A DNA stretch of 64,000 nucleotides from Pyropia haitanensis (Eukaryota > Rhodophyta > Bangiophyceae > Bangiales > Bangiaceae): assembly GCA_008729055.1 (NCBI GenBank), contig SDUX01000002.1, positions 5,917,874 through 5,981,873 of the forward strand. The letters are read 5' to 3'. The notes under the pieces are model-generated. The model made no database searches. It had not been told where the DNA came from and saw only the letters and a list, made by a program, of their open reading frames with translations. The translations under genes and the position numbers were made by a program. Positions 55,763 to 64,000 of this stretch are shown here, piece by piece (the stretch's first letter is position 1; every line of letters begins with the position of its first letter).

Positions 55763-57553
55763 TCAGTCCGTCCCCTCGTACACCCCCCCCGGCATGGCCG
55801 TGGACGCGGAGCGTTCCCCCTCTCTGACCACAGCCGCGGCAGCAGCAGCAGCCGCAGCAACCGCGACCGCCGCGGATGCCGCCCCACCCGCAGCGGCCTC
55901 ACCCGCCCGTGACGCCCGAACCGCCTCTCCCGCAACTGCCGCACCAGAGGTAGGAACCGTCCCGGTTGCAGCATCGGCCACGTCGGGGGGCGGCAGAGGG
56001 GACGCGCGCGTTGGTGAGGCAGCGTCGACAAGGCGCAGACCGTTGCTGGCAGCAGGCAGCCGCCAGTAAACGCGGTCCAGCGTGGAGAGCTCGCGAATCC
56101 ACGGCTCCCGGTGTCCCTCGTTCATGCCGGCCGCGTCCGTCAAAGGCACCACCGTGCCGTCGTTGGCGCGAAGGCGGAGATGCTCGCGCACCTTGGTCAC
56201 CACGAAGGCCATGTGGGCGAGCAGGCAAACGACCGTCCTGTCCGCATTCCCCGGCGCGCTCTCCTGGAACAGATGCCCCGCCGTAATAAACCCAAACATG
56301 TTGCTCGCCCCGGCCAACAGCGCCTTGTGGGCGTACGCCTCGTGGATAAAGCGATCGCCTTGGCGCAGGTGGATGGCCTCGCCCTGGTCCAGAGCTAACA
56401 CCGTCCGCGTCCTGCTCCCCTTGACGGGGACCTGCTTCCCCATGCCGGTGCTCTCGTTAACGCTCGAGATAAACGCCTTGACGGCTGCCTTGCCCAGGTT
56501 CTCGTAGAAGTGCGATACCGCACGCTTCAGGTACCGGTACGCGACCACCGTCGCAGGGGACTTGCTGTTCTTCCTCTTGGACGACGGGATGCGCGTCAGA
56601 AGCTTGACGCTGGCCTCCTCAGGTGTGATGCCCAGGCGCTCCGCGACCAGCCTGACGAGCGTGGCGTGATGCTCCTCCATGGGCTTGTACACGGCCCACG
56701 CCGACTTGGCGTGAATGAAGTCGTCCTTCAGCACGCGCAGCAAGTCCTTCCGCACGGGAGATACCCACGCATGTGGGTCGGCCTCGACTGGCGCAGCGTC
56801 GGCGTCGTCCGCGTCGGCCTTGAGACGCTCCATGATGTTGTCCAAAAGCTGGCCCATGTTGGCCAGCATCTGGCGGTCTGCGGCGTGGGCCGACATGCTC
56901 CGCTCCAACGCGACCGCCAAGCGGTCAATCTTGGTCATTCCAGCCGCCACCTGGCGCTCCAGGTCCGACGCCCTTGCGCGCTGCTCGGTCAAAGCCCCCC
57001 GCACAGTGGCAAAGCTGCGCTTGACCAAGCCGAGGACGTCCTTCAAGCCTAGCTCCTCGTCGCCGTCCGTCAAAGGTACCGCTTCAGCGACGGCCGGCCC
57101 TGCAGATCCAGCCGGGAGAGGCGACGCAGACCGCGGGCGCGCGGCTGGAGCGCGCGTCGGCCGGCGGGCATTGCGCGGCTGCCGAGACGCCGGCGCAGGC
57201 GCAGCAGGCGGAGGTGTGCCAGCTCCCTCAAACGGACGGGCGCGATGGCCGGAACGGCCGGCGGCAGACACAGGCATCGCAACGACAGGTGCCAGCGGGG
57301 TTGAAAGCGCTGGGGCAGGCGGCAGGCTGGCGGACCCGAGGGGAATTGTCGGCTCACCGCGCGCCGTCCAACCGGGATTGCCAGGATGGGCACCTTGTGA
57401 AGCAGGTGGCCAAGTCCCGCCACCAGCGCTGGCAATGGCCGCAGTAGCACCGCTGAAGAACGCCGACGCCGACGCCGCCCCATTCGTGTTGGCCGTCGTC
57501 AGCGTCCTGCACGTGTTGTCCTGTGAGAAGTGGAAGCCCGATGCCGACGCCAT
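55763..57553 (-). CDS. Unknown protein with coiled coil, left half of a divergent pair
   Basis: Intronless frame. The start at 57553 (MASASGFHFSQDN) gives 596 residues; the frame is open to 57991 but the extra part looks non-coding. In order: a Ser/Ala/Pro-rich N-terminus (1-180); an acidic stretch with LGLKDVLGLVKRSFATV and a coiled coil to about residue 270 (SDLERQVAAGMTKIDRLAVALE); a conserved-looking core (WVSPVRKDLLRVLKDDFIHA, LVAERLGITPEEASVKLLTRIP, VAYRYLKRAVSHFYENLGKAAVKAFISSVN, RTRTVLALDQGEAIHLRQGDRF, CLLAHMAFVVTKVREHLRLR); and an Ala-rich tail. No known domain recognised. It is divergent from the C2H2 gene at 59689, and its codon use is less extreme than the Ala-rich genes to the left. 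It could be the accessory gene of a transposon. Confidence 0.65.
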   Translation of the reverse strand: MASASGFHFSQDNTCRTLTTANTNGAASASAFFSGATAAIASAGGGTWPPASQGAHPGNPGWTARGEPTIPLGSASLPPAPALSTPLAPVVAMPVSAAGRSGHRARPFEGAGTPPPAAPAPASRQPRNARRPTRAPAARPRSASPLPAGSAGPAVAEAVPLTDGDEELGLKDVLGLVKRSFATVRGALTEQRARASDLERQVAAGMTKIDRLAVALERSMSAHAADRQMLANMGQLLDNIMERLKADADDADAAPVEADPHAWVSPVRKDLLRVLKDDFIHAKSAWAVYKPMEEHHATLVRLVAERLGITPEEASVKLLTRIPSSKRKNSKSPATVVAYRYLKRAVSHFYENLGKAAVKAFISSVNESTGMGKQVPVKGSRTRTVLALDQGEAIHLRQGDRFIHEAYAHKALLAGASNMFGFITAGHLFQESAPGNADRTVVCLLAHMAFVVTKVREHLRLRANDGTVVPLTDAAGMNEGHREPWIRELSTLDRVYWRLPAASNGLRLVDAASPTRASPLPPPDVADAATGTVPTSGAAVAGEAVRASRAGEAAAGGAASAAVAVAAAAAAAAAVVREGERSASTAMPGGVYEGTD

Positions 57554-59688
57554 CGCGCAGCGTTGACGTTGAAGAAGAACCGCGTGGCGTGCCGGACGAT
57601 CAGGGGGGGGGGGTGGAGGACACGGCACCCGGGGTGGACAACGTGCACACATCCGAAGAGACAGACGCGGTGAACAGAGTGATGCCGAGTCGGCGTGCGT
57701 CAGTGCCGGTTGCCAAGCCCGCCCTCTTGAAGCCTTCCTACAGACCAGTCGGGCCGTCACACTGAAGGAGGAGCCGGGTGCGAACAGCAGAAAGCAGAAG
57801 GCATGCGGGCCAGGCCCGCGCGCCGGCGTGCAGAAGTGCCACACAAACGTCACCAGGAAGCCCCTCTCCCGCAGATCCCTCATTGTAGCCGTACAGTTGA
57901 TGGAGCCAGGTAGTCGTGGCTGTCCTTGCGGATCGCGTGCCCGCGCGTGTCGACATCGTAGCCCGGCTCCCAGCTTGCCCTCGGCCGGCATGCGGCTACC
58001 TGTTGCTCACGGTCAGTGAGGGGGGGTGCCGAGTCGGCGGGCGTCAGTCGCAGCCGGGATCGCGATCGGCGCACTGTGCTTTGCCAGCCTCAAACCTGTT
58101 CTACTGGGAGCTGCATTAAACTCGACGTGGACACTGATCATTGGTGCACCAGCACGATCTGAATAGTTGTGCACCACACACTCCGTCCCTATTGGACGGC
58201 CTCGAACGCGAAGCGCAATTTTCAGATCTTCTCTGCCGTCCACGTGGTACGCTTCCTCGAGTCCATGGTGATGTACGGTTAGGCGCGGATATCGTTGTTC
58301 GTTACCCGTCCCCGGCGCGCAGGGATGCTGCCGTCCACAGATGTCGTCCCCGGAGCTGACTGTGGCGTGTATGTGGCGCTGTCTGGCGCAAGCACGTCAT
58401 TGGGAAGGGCTCCCCTGACGTACCCTGTGGCGGGGCGGTCGTGCTACAAGCTCGGGTTGGAAGCATTCCGCGCAGCTGACACACCGTCGCGTGTGTCGTG
58501 ATGCTCTTGGCCGCGCTGCCGACCATCGGGGGTGCCGTGGAGATACTGTGACGGAGCGGTAGCGAAGTGTGGCGTGTGGTGGCATCTGGCGGCGGCGGGG
58601 GAGCCCGCCGCGAGAGGCCAACTGAGTGCCACGGGTGGCTGCCGTCCGCAGAGCCCCCCGCCTGCAGCGAGTTGATTTCTGCTTTCCGGTGCATGGCTAT
58701 GACGGGTGCGCTTGGGTGGACGTGGTACGTTGCGTCGGCGGGTTGGTGTTCGTACGGACGGCGTCTGGTACCGACGGGTGCGCTTTGTGCGGTGTTGGCG
58801 GGTGGCGCACGCCTCCTACTGTTGTTGAAGCGCCCGCACCGCGGAGGGGGTGCGATCGAGCTGTGGCGAGGAGCCCCGCGTCACCGTGCGGTGTACGCCA
58901 TTGCTTTTACGTGCTTGTACCACGGCGTACCTGCCACCTGTGGTGGGCATCAACTCGTCCTCGTCCGCGTTTTGGTCGCGTGATTGCCTTCGGAGCCGGC
59001 GCACGTGCGCGCGGTTGGATCCTCCCCGTGTGGGAAACTGACTGAGCATGTGCCGATCGGTGCTCCTCGTGGTGTGCATGGCATGGTCGTTGCAGTTTGA
59101 GTGTGCGGTGTAGCGGCGGCGACTGGAAGGTCGTCGGTGTTAGTCGCCGGGTGTCATTGCGCAAGGGGTGTCACGCAGCAGCAGCCGGTTGTTGTCGCAC
59201 GAGAGCAAGACGATAGATGGGGGGGGGCAGGCACCGCGGCAGACGGAGTCGACGATATTCTCCCGCACTGTGGCGTCGGCGGCATCCACCGTCGTGGCCG
59301 CTCGCCCGTCGTGTGGGGGCTTCTTGCAGCGGGCAAACTATCTGCGCGACGGCCCGCGGCGGATCCATGCGCGCCGGAGCTTGCTGACCGCTCAGGTGGG
59401 CACTACAGCGCGCCAGCTGGCTGCGCGACGATGCCGGCGATATTTATCCCTGTCGCGGTCTCTTCGGCGCCGCCTGCTGGCCGCGTACGTGTCCGCCGCG
59501 GTGGGCCCGCAGGCACCGGTGCAGCTGAGCCGTCCCCCTGGCCCGTTGACAGCATTTTCGGGGCACGGCGGACAGCCCCGTGTGCTGCGTATTGTCGACG
59601 TCGCCTGTCTGTGCGGCTTTTAAACGGGCTGTCGCCTTGCGTTGACCCCTTTTTTCACAACAACCTGCGCGGACCTGCGCGCCTCAAC
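57554..59688. promoter_or_regulatory. Divergent intergenic region with a 22-bp direct repeat
   Basis: 2.1 kb between the two divergent genes. TGCCGAGTCGGCG followed by nine bases ending CGTCAGT occurs at 57683-57704 and again at 58027-58048 with one difference. Such repeats could be sub-terminal or promoter binding sites. No gene seen. Confidence 0.45.
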
Positions 59689-62600
59689 ATGGTGTCTTCC
59701 CCCCCGTCCTCGCCGTCCGCGTCGCGCGGCATCATCAAGCCGGCGCACAAGTGCTCTTTTTGCCCTCGCGCGTTCACCTCGGTCGTGTCTCGCCAGCGCC
59801 ACATGATGGCGACCCACGGCAGCCGCAACCCTTTGGTGGCGCCCGCGGCAAGCACAAGTCAGCCGTCGTCACCGGGGTCTACTTCGGCCGCCCCTGCAGG
59901 CGAGGCCGCCGCCGTGGATGCCGGGGAGAGCACGACGAACGGGGATAGCTCGGGCACGGCAACCAGCCCTGACTTGGCCGCGGGCCCCTGCACGTGGGGC
60001 ACCTTTCACGAGGCGGCAGTGAGCGGGCCGGGTCTGGCAGCCACAGCCGCCGCCAGCGCCTATGTCAACGAGTCCGCTGTGCAAGCCTTGACACGCCGCC
60101 AAAATGAAGGCGTTGCCCGTGGCACCGTGGCGGGGCCGCGACCGTTGGCGGGGGCTGTACGGCACGTCTTTGCGGCAAGTGTGGCGGCGCGCATCCAGGC
60201 GTACTACGAGGCTTTGCCGGAGGCGTCCCAGAGCAAGCCTGCTGTGTCACCCCTCTTCTCTCAGGCGTCTTCACGGTTCCGCACGCCGGTCATGCGCTCT
60301 GTCCTCAAGTTTGCACTGACCGCGGGTGGATGCGGCTTATCCCGCAAGGACCAAAAAGCGCTGGGCTCCCTTCTGCTTGAGATTGAGGCGGCGAATGGCG
60401 CTGATGATGGCAGCTTCTCGGCAACGTTTGAGACTGCTTCTGCGTTTGTGCAGGGGCTCCGCACGGAGCAAAACCGAGTGGTCTCGTGCCTCAACTGGAT
60501 GCAGGCACCTATCGTGCTTGGCAACACTACGTACACGTTCTTCTATCGCGACCTGTTGGACGTCGCTGTCGGCGCTATTCGGTCGGCTGAGAAGCTGGAC
60601 TTGGACGGGGGCTCCCTGCCGCGTGCTGCGGACGGGTCGCCGCGGCGGTCATCAACGCTCGACGCGGATATGTTCGTGGAGGAGGTGCGCGCCGTCAAGG
60701 TTCTTCATGGGCAACGCGCTCGTCCTCTTTTTGCCTCCCTCCACGCCGATGCGGCGGTCGTTTCTTGGGGCGGAGCGGCGTACGTGTACCCCATTCGGGC
60801 GAGGTTTCCAAGCGTCCGGGATGGGGGCAGCCGGTGGGTGACTGTTGGATACATCCCCCACATTGGCAAGGCCGTCTGCCACACCGACAAGGACAGGCAG
60901 GCAGTCAGCGACTGGCGGAACGACTTGTTGCAGCGCTGTTTGGCTCTCGTGCTGCGCCGGTTTTCGCGAGCCAGCGAGACCGGCTACCCGGTGGACATCC
61001 CGATGCTGGGGACTGTCCTGCTCGTGGCGCGCATCGGCGGCATCGTCGTTGACTTCGTAGAGGAGCGCTCACTGTACGCGCTGATGGGGACCGGGAGCAA
61101 CATGATCTGCTCCATGTGTCGGGTGCGGCACTCCGTTAGCTGCGCGCCAGACGAGCCGGACGCTGAACCTCGGAACGTGGTGGAGACCTTGGAGGCCCAG
61201 TTGGCGGCGGCGGAGCGGCGCCTTGTGGACCCGCGTGCTTCCCTCCGAGTTCCTCTGGCCAGAGCGCACAGCGCGCTGGCGTTTGCGCCGGTTCTGGGCT
61301 CCATGCACGGGCTGTCGACGGGCAGTATGAACTACTTCCGGGTAATCTCTTTCGACCTGCTGCACGTCTGGAAGCTGGGCGTCCTACGGACGCTGGCACA
61401 GCGTCTTCCCGGTTTTCTCCGCGCCGTCTGTACAACGCGGGCTGGTGCTGCGATGGGCCCAGTGCAGGCGACGCTAGACGTGCTCAACCTACGCGGCTTC
61501 GAGCTCGGCCGCCGGTGCCGCGTCAAGCCTGTAGCACCAGGCTGCTTCGTCCCGCCGAAGGAGAAGCAGGCAACAATGACGGGCCGCAGCTGGCGGCACT
61601 TCTCCGTCTTCTGGCCGCATGTCGTCGCTGGGCTTATCGGGCCCGCTGACCCTGAGCGGCTTAAGGGGGGGCAGCCTGCCGCGGCGCCTGAGCTCGCCAT
61701 TGCGCCAATGCTGTCCGACACGGACTCAGAGAACGAGGAGGAAGTTGACGAGGACAGGCACCAACCGGTCCCTGCGGGCATCACTGTCGGCGCCGGCACG
61801 GCCTACCACAAACTCTTTGGCGACAAGACGGTCCAAGACGCAGTTCAAGAGATGTTCGCCAAGGCGGCCAAGCTGGGCGGCATGCTCTTTGGTGACAACG
61901 TGGCCGACACCGTCTACACGACCGGAACGGACGTCACGCGGATGGTGGAGGAGGCCCACGAGCTTGGCCGCTGCGCTCAGGTGCTGCTGGGGCCGGTGCA
62001 CACCTCAAAGCTGCATCGCCTGATGCGACATCTCCGTGCCGAGCTGGAGGACCGTGGCAACCTGTGGGAGGGTGACACCAGCGCGAACGAGTCGCTGCAC
62101 AAGGTATGCAAGCAGATGTACCTGCGCTCGAACAAGCGCGGCCCCACGTTGGCTATGCAGATGATGCGTGGTGAGCAGGCCCAGACAGAGATTCTCCGCG
62201 GTCTGTCCGACGGGGACACCGACGACGACGGCTCTGAGGACGATGCGCGCGTCGAGGAGCAGTGCGTGGAGCGGCAGGCGCGTGTGGACGACGTGGCCGC
62301 AGTCCCTGGCAGCTTGTTGCAGATGAACACGCGCGGTGTGCGTGTCTGCTTGGCGGAGCTGAGCGCCATCCCCGGCCTTCATCACGTGCCGGAGCTGCTG
62401 CAGATGGACAAGAGTGAGACCGTGTACGTCACTAAGACGTTGAAATTCCTGGCCAAGTTTGAGTGGGGGGCGGCGAGCCGCGTCCAGTTCCTACGCGCCA
62501 CGACGTCTTTTAATGGGAAGCCGTGGTTCGACCACGTGCGGTACAAGGCGGACAACGGAGAGGTGCGGTGGGGCGAGGCGCGTGCGGTTCTGTGCCGCGC

Positions 62601-62931
62601 TGGCCCATCTCGCCGGGCGACTGTCGCTGTTCGGCGCATGCAGGTCGTCGCGCCCTTGCCTGGCTGTGTTCTGACTGCTTACGGCTGCCAACGTTTGGCG
62701 TGGTACTTCAACGCGCCGGAGGCCGTGTGGCCTGCTGTCGAGATGGTGGATGTCGGGCGACTGCTGCGCCTTGAGAACATCACCCCAGACTGGCGGGACT
62801 TGGCGGACCGGTGTGGGCTCCAAGCGATGCCATCCAACAAGCACGCTTCCGCTGAGGAGTTCCGTAGGGAGCGGTTCTTCGTCAACGCTTTCTACCCTTG
62901 GACGTCTCGCCCGGCTGTGGGTGACCGATAA
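59689..62931 (+). CDS. C2H2 zinc-finger protein, possible transposase-related, right half of a divergent pair
   Basis: Intronless, 1080 residues, ATG at 59689. Near the N-terminus is one classical C2H2 finger, Cys22-x2-Cys25-x12-His38-x4-His43 (HKCSFCPRAFTSV). A Ser/Ala/Thr-rich linker follows. Then comes a large non-repetitive region with LLVARIGGIVVDFVEERSLYAL and a second Cys pair (MICSMCRVRHSVSC), ISFDLLHVWKLGVLRTLAQRLPGF, YHKLFGDKTVQDAVQEMF, GNLWEGDTSANESLHKVCKQMY, an acidic patch GDTDDDGSEDDA, and a C-terminal domain with WFDHVRYKADNGEVRWGEARAVL. The DLLHVWKLG and WEGDTSANESLHK blocks, together with a CxxC motif, recall large CACTA/Plavaka-like transposase proteins, but this is a resemblance only. 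It could be a domesticated gene. No frame break is seen. Confidence 0.65.
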   Translation: MVSSPPSSPSASRGIIKPAHKCSFCPRAFTSVVSRQRHMMATHGSRNPLVAPAASTSQPSSPGSTSAAPAGEAAAVDAGESTTNGDSSGTATSPDLAAGPCTWGTFHEAAVSGPGLAATAAASAYVNESAVQALTRRQNEGVARGTVAGPRPLAGAVRHVFAASVAARIQAYYEALPEASQSKPAVSPLFSQASSRFRTPVMRSVLKFALTAGGCGLSRKDQKALGSLLLEIEAANGADDGSFSATFETASAFVQGLRTEQNRVVSCLNWMQAPIVLGNTTYTFFYRDLLDVAVGAIRSAEKLDLDGGSLPRAADGSPRRSSTLDADMFVEEVRAVKVLHGQRARPLFASLHADAAVVSWGGAAYVYPIRARFPSVRDGGSRWVTVGYIPHIGKAVCHTDKDRQAVSDWRNDLLQRCLALVLRRFSRASETGYPVDIPMLGTVLLVARIGGIVVDFVEERSLYALMGTGSNMICSMCRVRHSVSCAPDEPDAEPRNVVETLEAQLAAAERRLVDPRASLRVPLARAHSALAFAPVLGSMHGLSTGSMNYFRVISFDLLHVWKLGVLRTLAQRLPGFLRAVCTTRAGAAMGPVQATLDVLNLRGFELGRRCRVKPVAPGCFVPPKEKQATMTGRSWRHFSVFWPHVVAGLIGPADPERLKGGQPAAAPELAIAPMLSDTDSENEEEVDEDRHQPVPAGITVGAGTAYHKLFGDKTVQDAVQEMFAKAAKLGGMLFGDNVADTVYTTGTDVTRMVEEAHELGRCAQVLLGPVHTSKLHRLMRHLRAELEDRGNLWEGDTSANESLHKVCKQMYLRSNKRGPTLAMQMMRGEQAQTEILRGLSDGDTDDDGSEDDARVEEQCVERQARVDDVAAVPGSLLQMNTRGVRVCLAELSAIPGLHHVPELLQMDKSETVYVTKTLKFLAKFEWGAASRVQFLRATTSFNGKPWFDHVRYKADNGEVRWGEARAVLCRAGPSRRATVAVRRMQVVAPLPGCVLTAYGCQRLAWYFNAPEAVWPAVEMVDVGRLLRLENITPDWRDLADRCGLQAMPSNKHASAEEFRRERFFVNAFYPWTSRPAVGDR

Positions 62932-64000
62932 TGCGGCGGGGGATTTCTAGCGTGGAGGGGATGGCTGGTGCGATGCATGTGATTGATAGAGTAGCTTTTC
63001 TTGGAAACGGCCTTCCAGACTGATAGCACGGAGAGACAAAGGGGGGCAGGCGTGCATCCGCCGACCGACTTCGGCAGCGAGCTCCACCTGTGTGCATGCA
63101 CGCCCCAGTCTCTCCGCGCCAGCATACCGCCCCCGGGGACTCCCCCGACCGTATCCATCACACACAACGGCCTCAGCGAGTACGGAGGCAGGAACGGCTG
63201 CATCGCGCCGACGCTGCTTCTCCACGTCCTCGCGGTTTGGGGCGTTTAGGCGCACGGCGTGCGGGGTCACGGCCACTGACCGTTGCGGCGCGGGCTCTTC
63301 AAGGGGTGGGCCGTCACCGCGGACGACTTCCTCTTAACGGTCCTCCAGACGGTGGGGGTTTTGCGCCCGCTGGGTGCTGAGGGCGTGCGCGTGGTGGTGC
63401 TCGGCCACAGCACCCCTTTGTGGCGTCGGCGGTCTGGGCAGTGCCGCTACTGGTGGCGGGCGGCCCGGTGGGGAGCGCTTTCCGGCCGCCGCCGGTCTGC
63501 AGGACCAGTCAGCGGTACCACATGGGCAGCAGCTGGGGGGGGTGGGTTCACACGAGCAGCGCCTTACCAGCCGCGGCGCACTCGTATCGTGCGTGCGCCA
63601 TGCTGGCTGGTGGCGCAGTAACGACGCATAGAGGTCACCAGGTTGCTTAATAGGTTTCTTAATGTGAGCACCGGAGCTCTTAGATCGCTGGAGGTGCGTG
63701 TCGCCTTCTCATTGGACAAATTTGTCAGAGCCCAGCAGAAGAGCAGCAAAGAGGCAGCAGAGAGGAAACGGAGTCGTGCGACTCCCGGGATCATGCCATC
63801 CCTTCGCCGCACCGTCGACGTGAGACCTGGACGAAAAGAAAGGTCTGTCATTTTCCAGAGTACGGGGTCCAGTTCGCTGCACGAAGTCTCGACGGAAAAA
63901 TGGTAGTTGCGGCGAAACCGTGCGTCCAGCCTCGTCCAACGTTTAGAGCCGTTGTCACTTCCTGTGACGACGGGCCGTCCTTTGGCCCGCCGACGGCGAC
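62932..64000. other. Flank of the C2H2 gene, no gene seen
   Basis: 3' flank running to the window edge. Open frames are short and overlap on both strands. Confidence 0.5.

Noticed and set aside
1..64000. CRISPR arrays, bacterial operons, Shine-Dalgarno sites or rho-independent terminators
   Set aside because: The window is clearly eukaryotic (histones, introns, proteasome, GARP); none of the repeats has a spacer-repeat pattern.

Overview
This is a nuclear-genome window from a eukaryote with a very GC-rich genome, probably a photosynthetic alga. The best guess is a red alga of the Porphyra/Pyropia (Bangiales) type. That is an inference from GC content, few and short introns, compact spacing, long G/C homopolymers and simple repeats, plastid-type leader peptides, and a cytosolic-type FBPase beside 6-phosphogluconate dehydrogenase. 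No marker in the window proves it. Introns are few. The 5' splice sites I could place are mostly GTACG(T).

Layout. From 1 to 7.2 kb lies a minus-strand, extremely Ala-rich helical protein whose frame is broken at poly-C/G runs. From 8.4 to 11.7 kb lies a minus-strand TDA3-like FAD oxidoreductase, also broken at a homopolymer. From 13.0 to 24.2 kb there are two divergent H2A/H2B pairs enclosing proteasome beta-2 (PSMB2), an FKBP prolyl isomerase, a truncated second copy of PSMB2 fused to the FKBP 3' end, and VPS52. THOC7-like (25.2-26.1 kb) and 6-phosphogluconate dehydrogenase (26.6-28.1 kb) converge. From 29.27 to 34.67 kb there is a 5.4 kb near-palindromic element with short terminal inverted repeats and no host gene. 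Then come a ULP1/SENP SUMO protease (36.5-39.2 kb), fructose-1,6-bisphosphatase (40.0-41.3 kb), a secreted Cys-containing protein rebuilt here from four exons (42.7-44.2 kb), an animal-type haem peroxidase (46.7-49.2 kb), a secreted serine-protease homologue lacking its whole catalytic triad (50.1-51.1 kb) and a small plastid-leader LEA-like protein (53.7-54.2 kb). The last 8 kb hold two divergent unknown genes, one with a C2H2 finger, that look like a transposon-type pair.

How the genes relate. Most are unlinked housekeeping functions: chromatin, proteasome, GARP trafficking, mRNA export, pentose phosphate pathway, gluconeogenesis/Calvin-type sugar phosphate chemistry, and SUMO processing. 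The 42.7-51.1 kb stretch groups three predicted secretory products. The parts most worth a second look are the palindromic element, the FKBP/PSMB2 fusion, the catalytically dead protease homologue, the shared facing-CCAAT histone promoter element, and the divergent pair at the right end.
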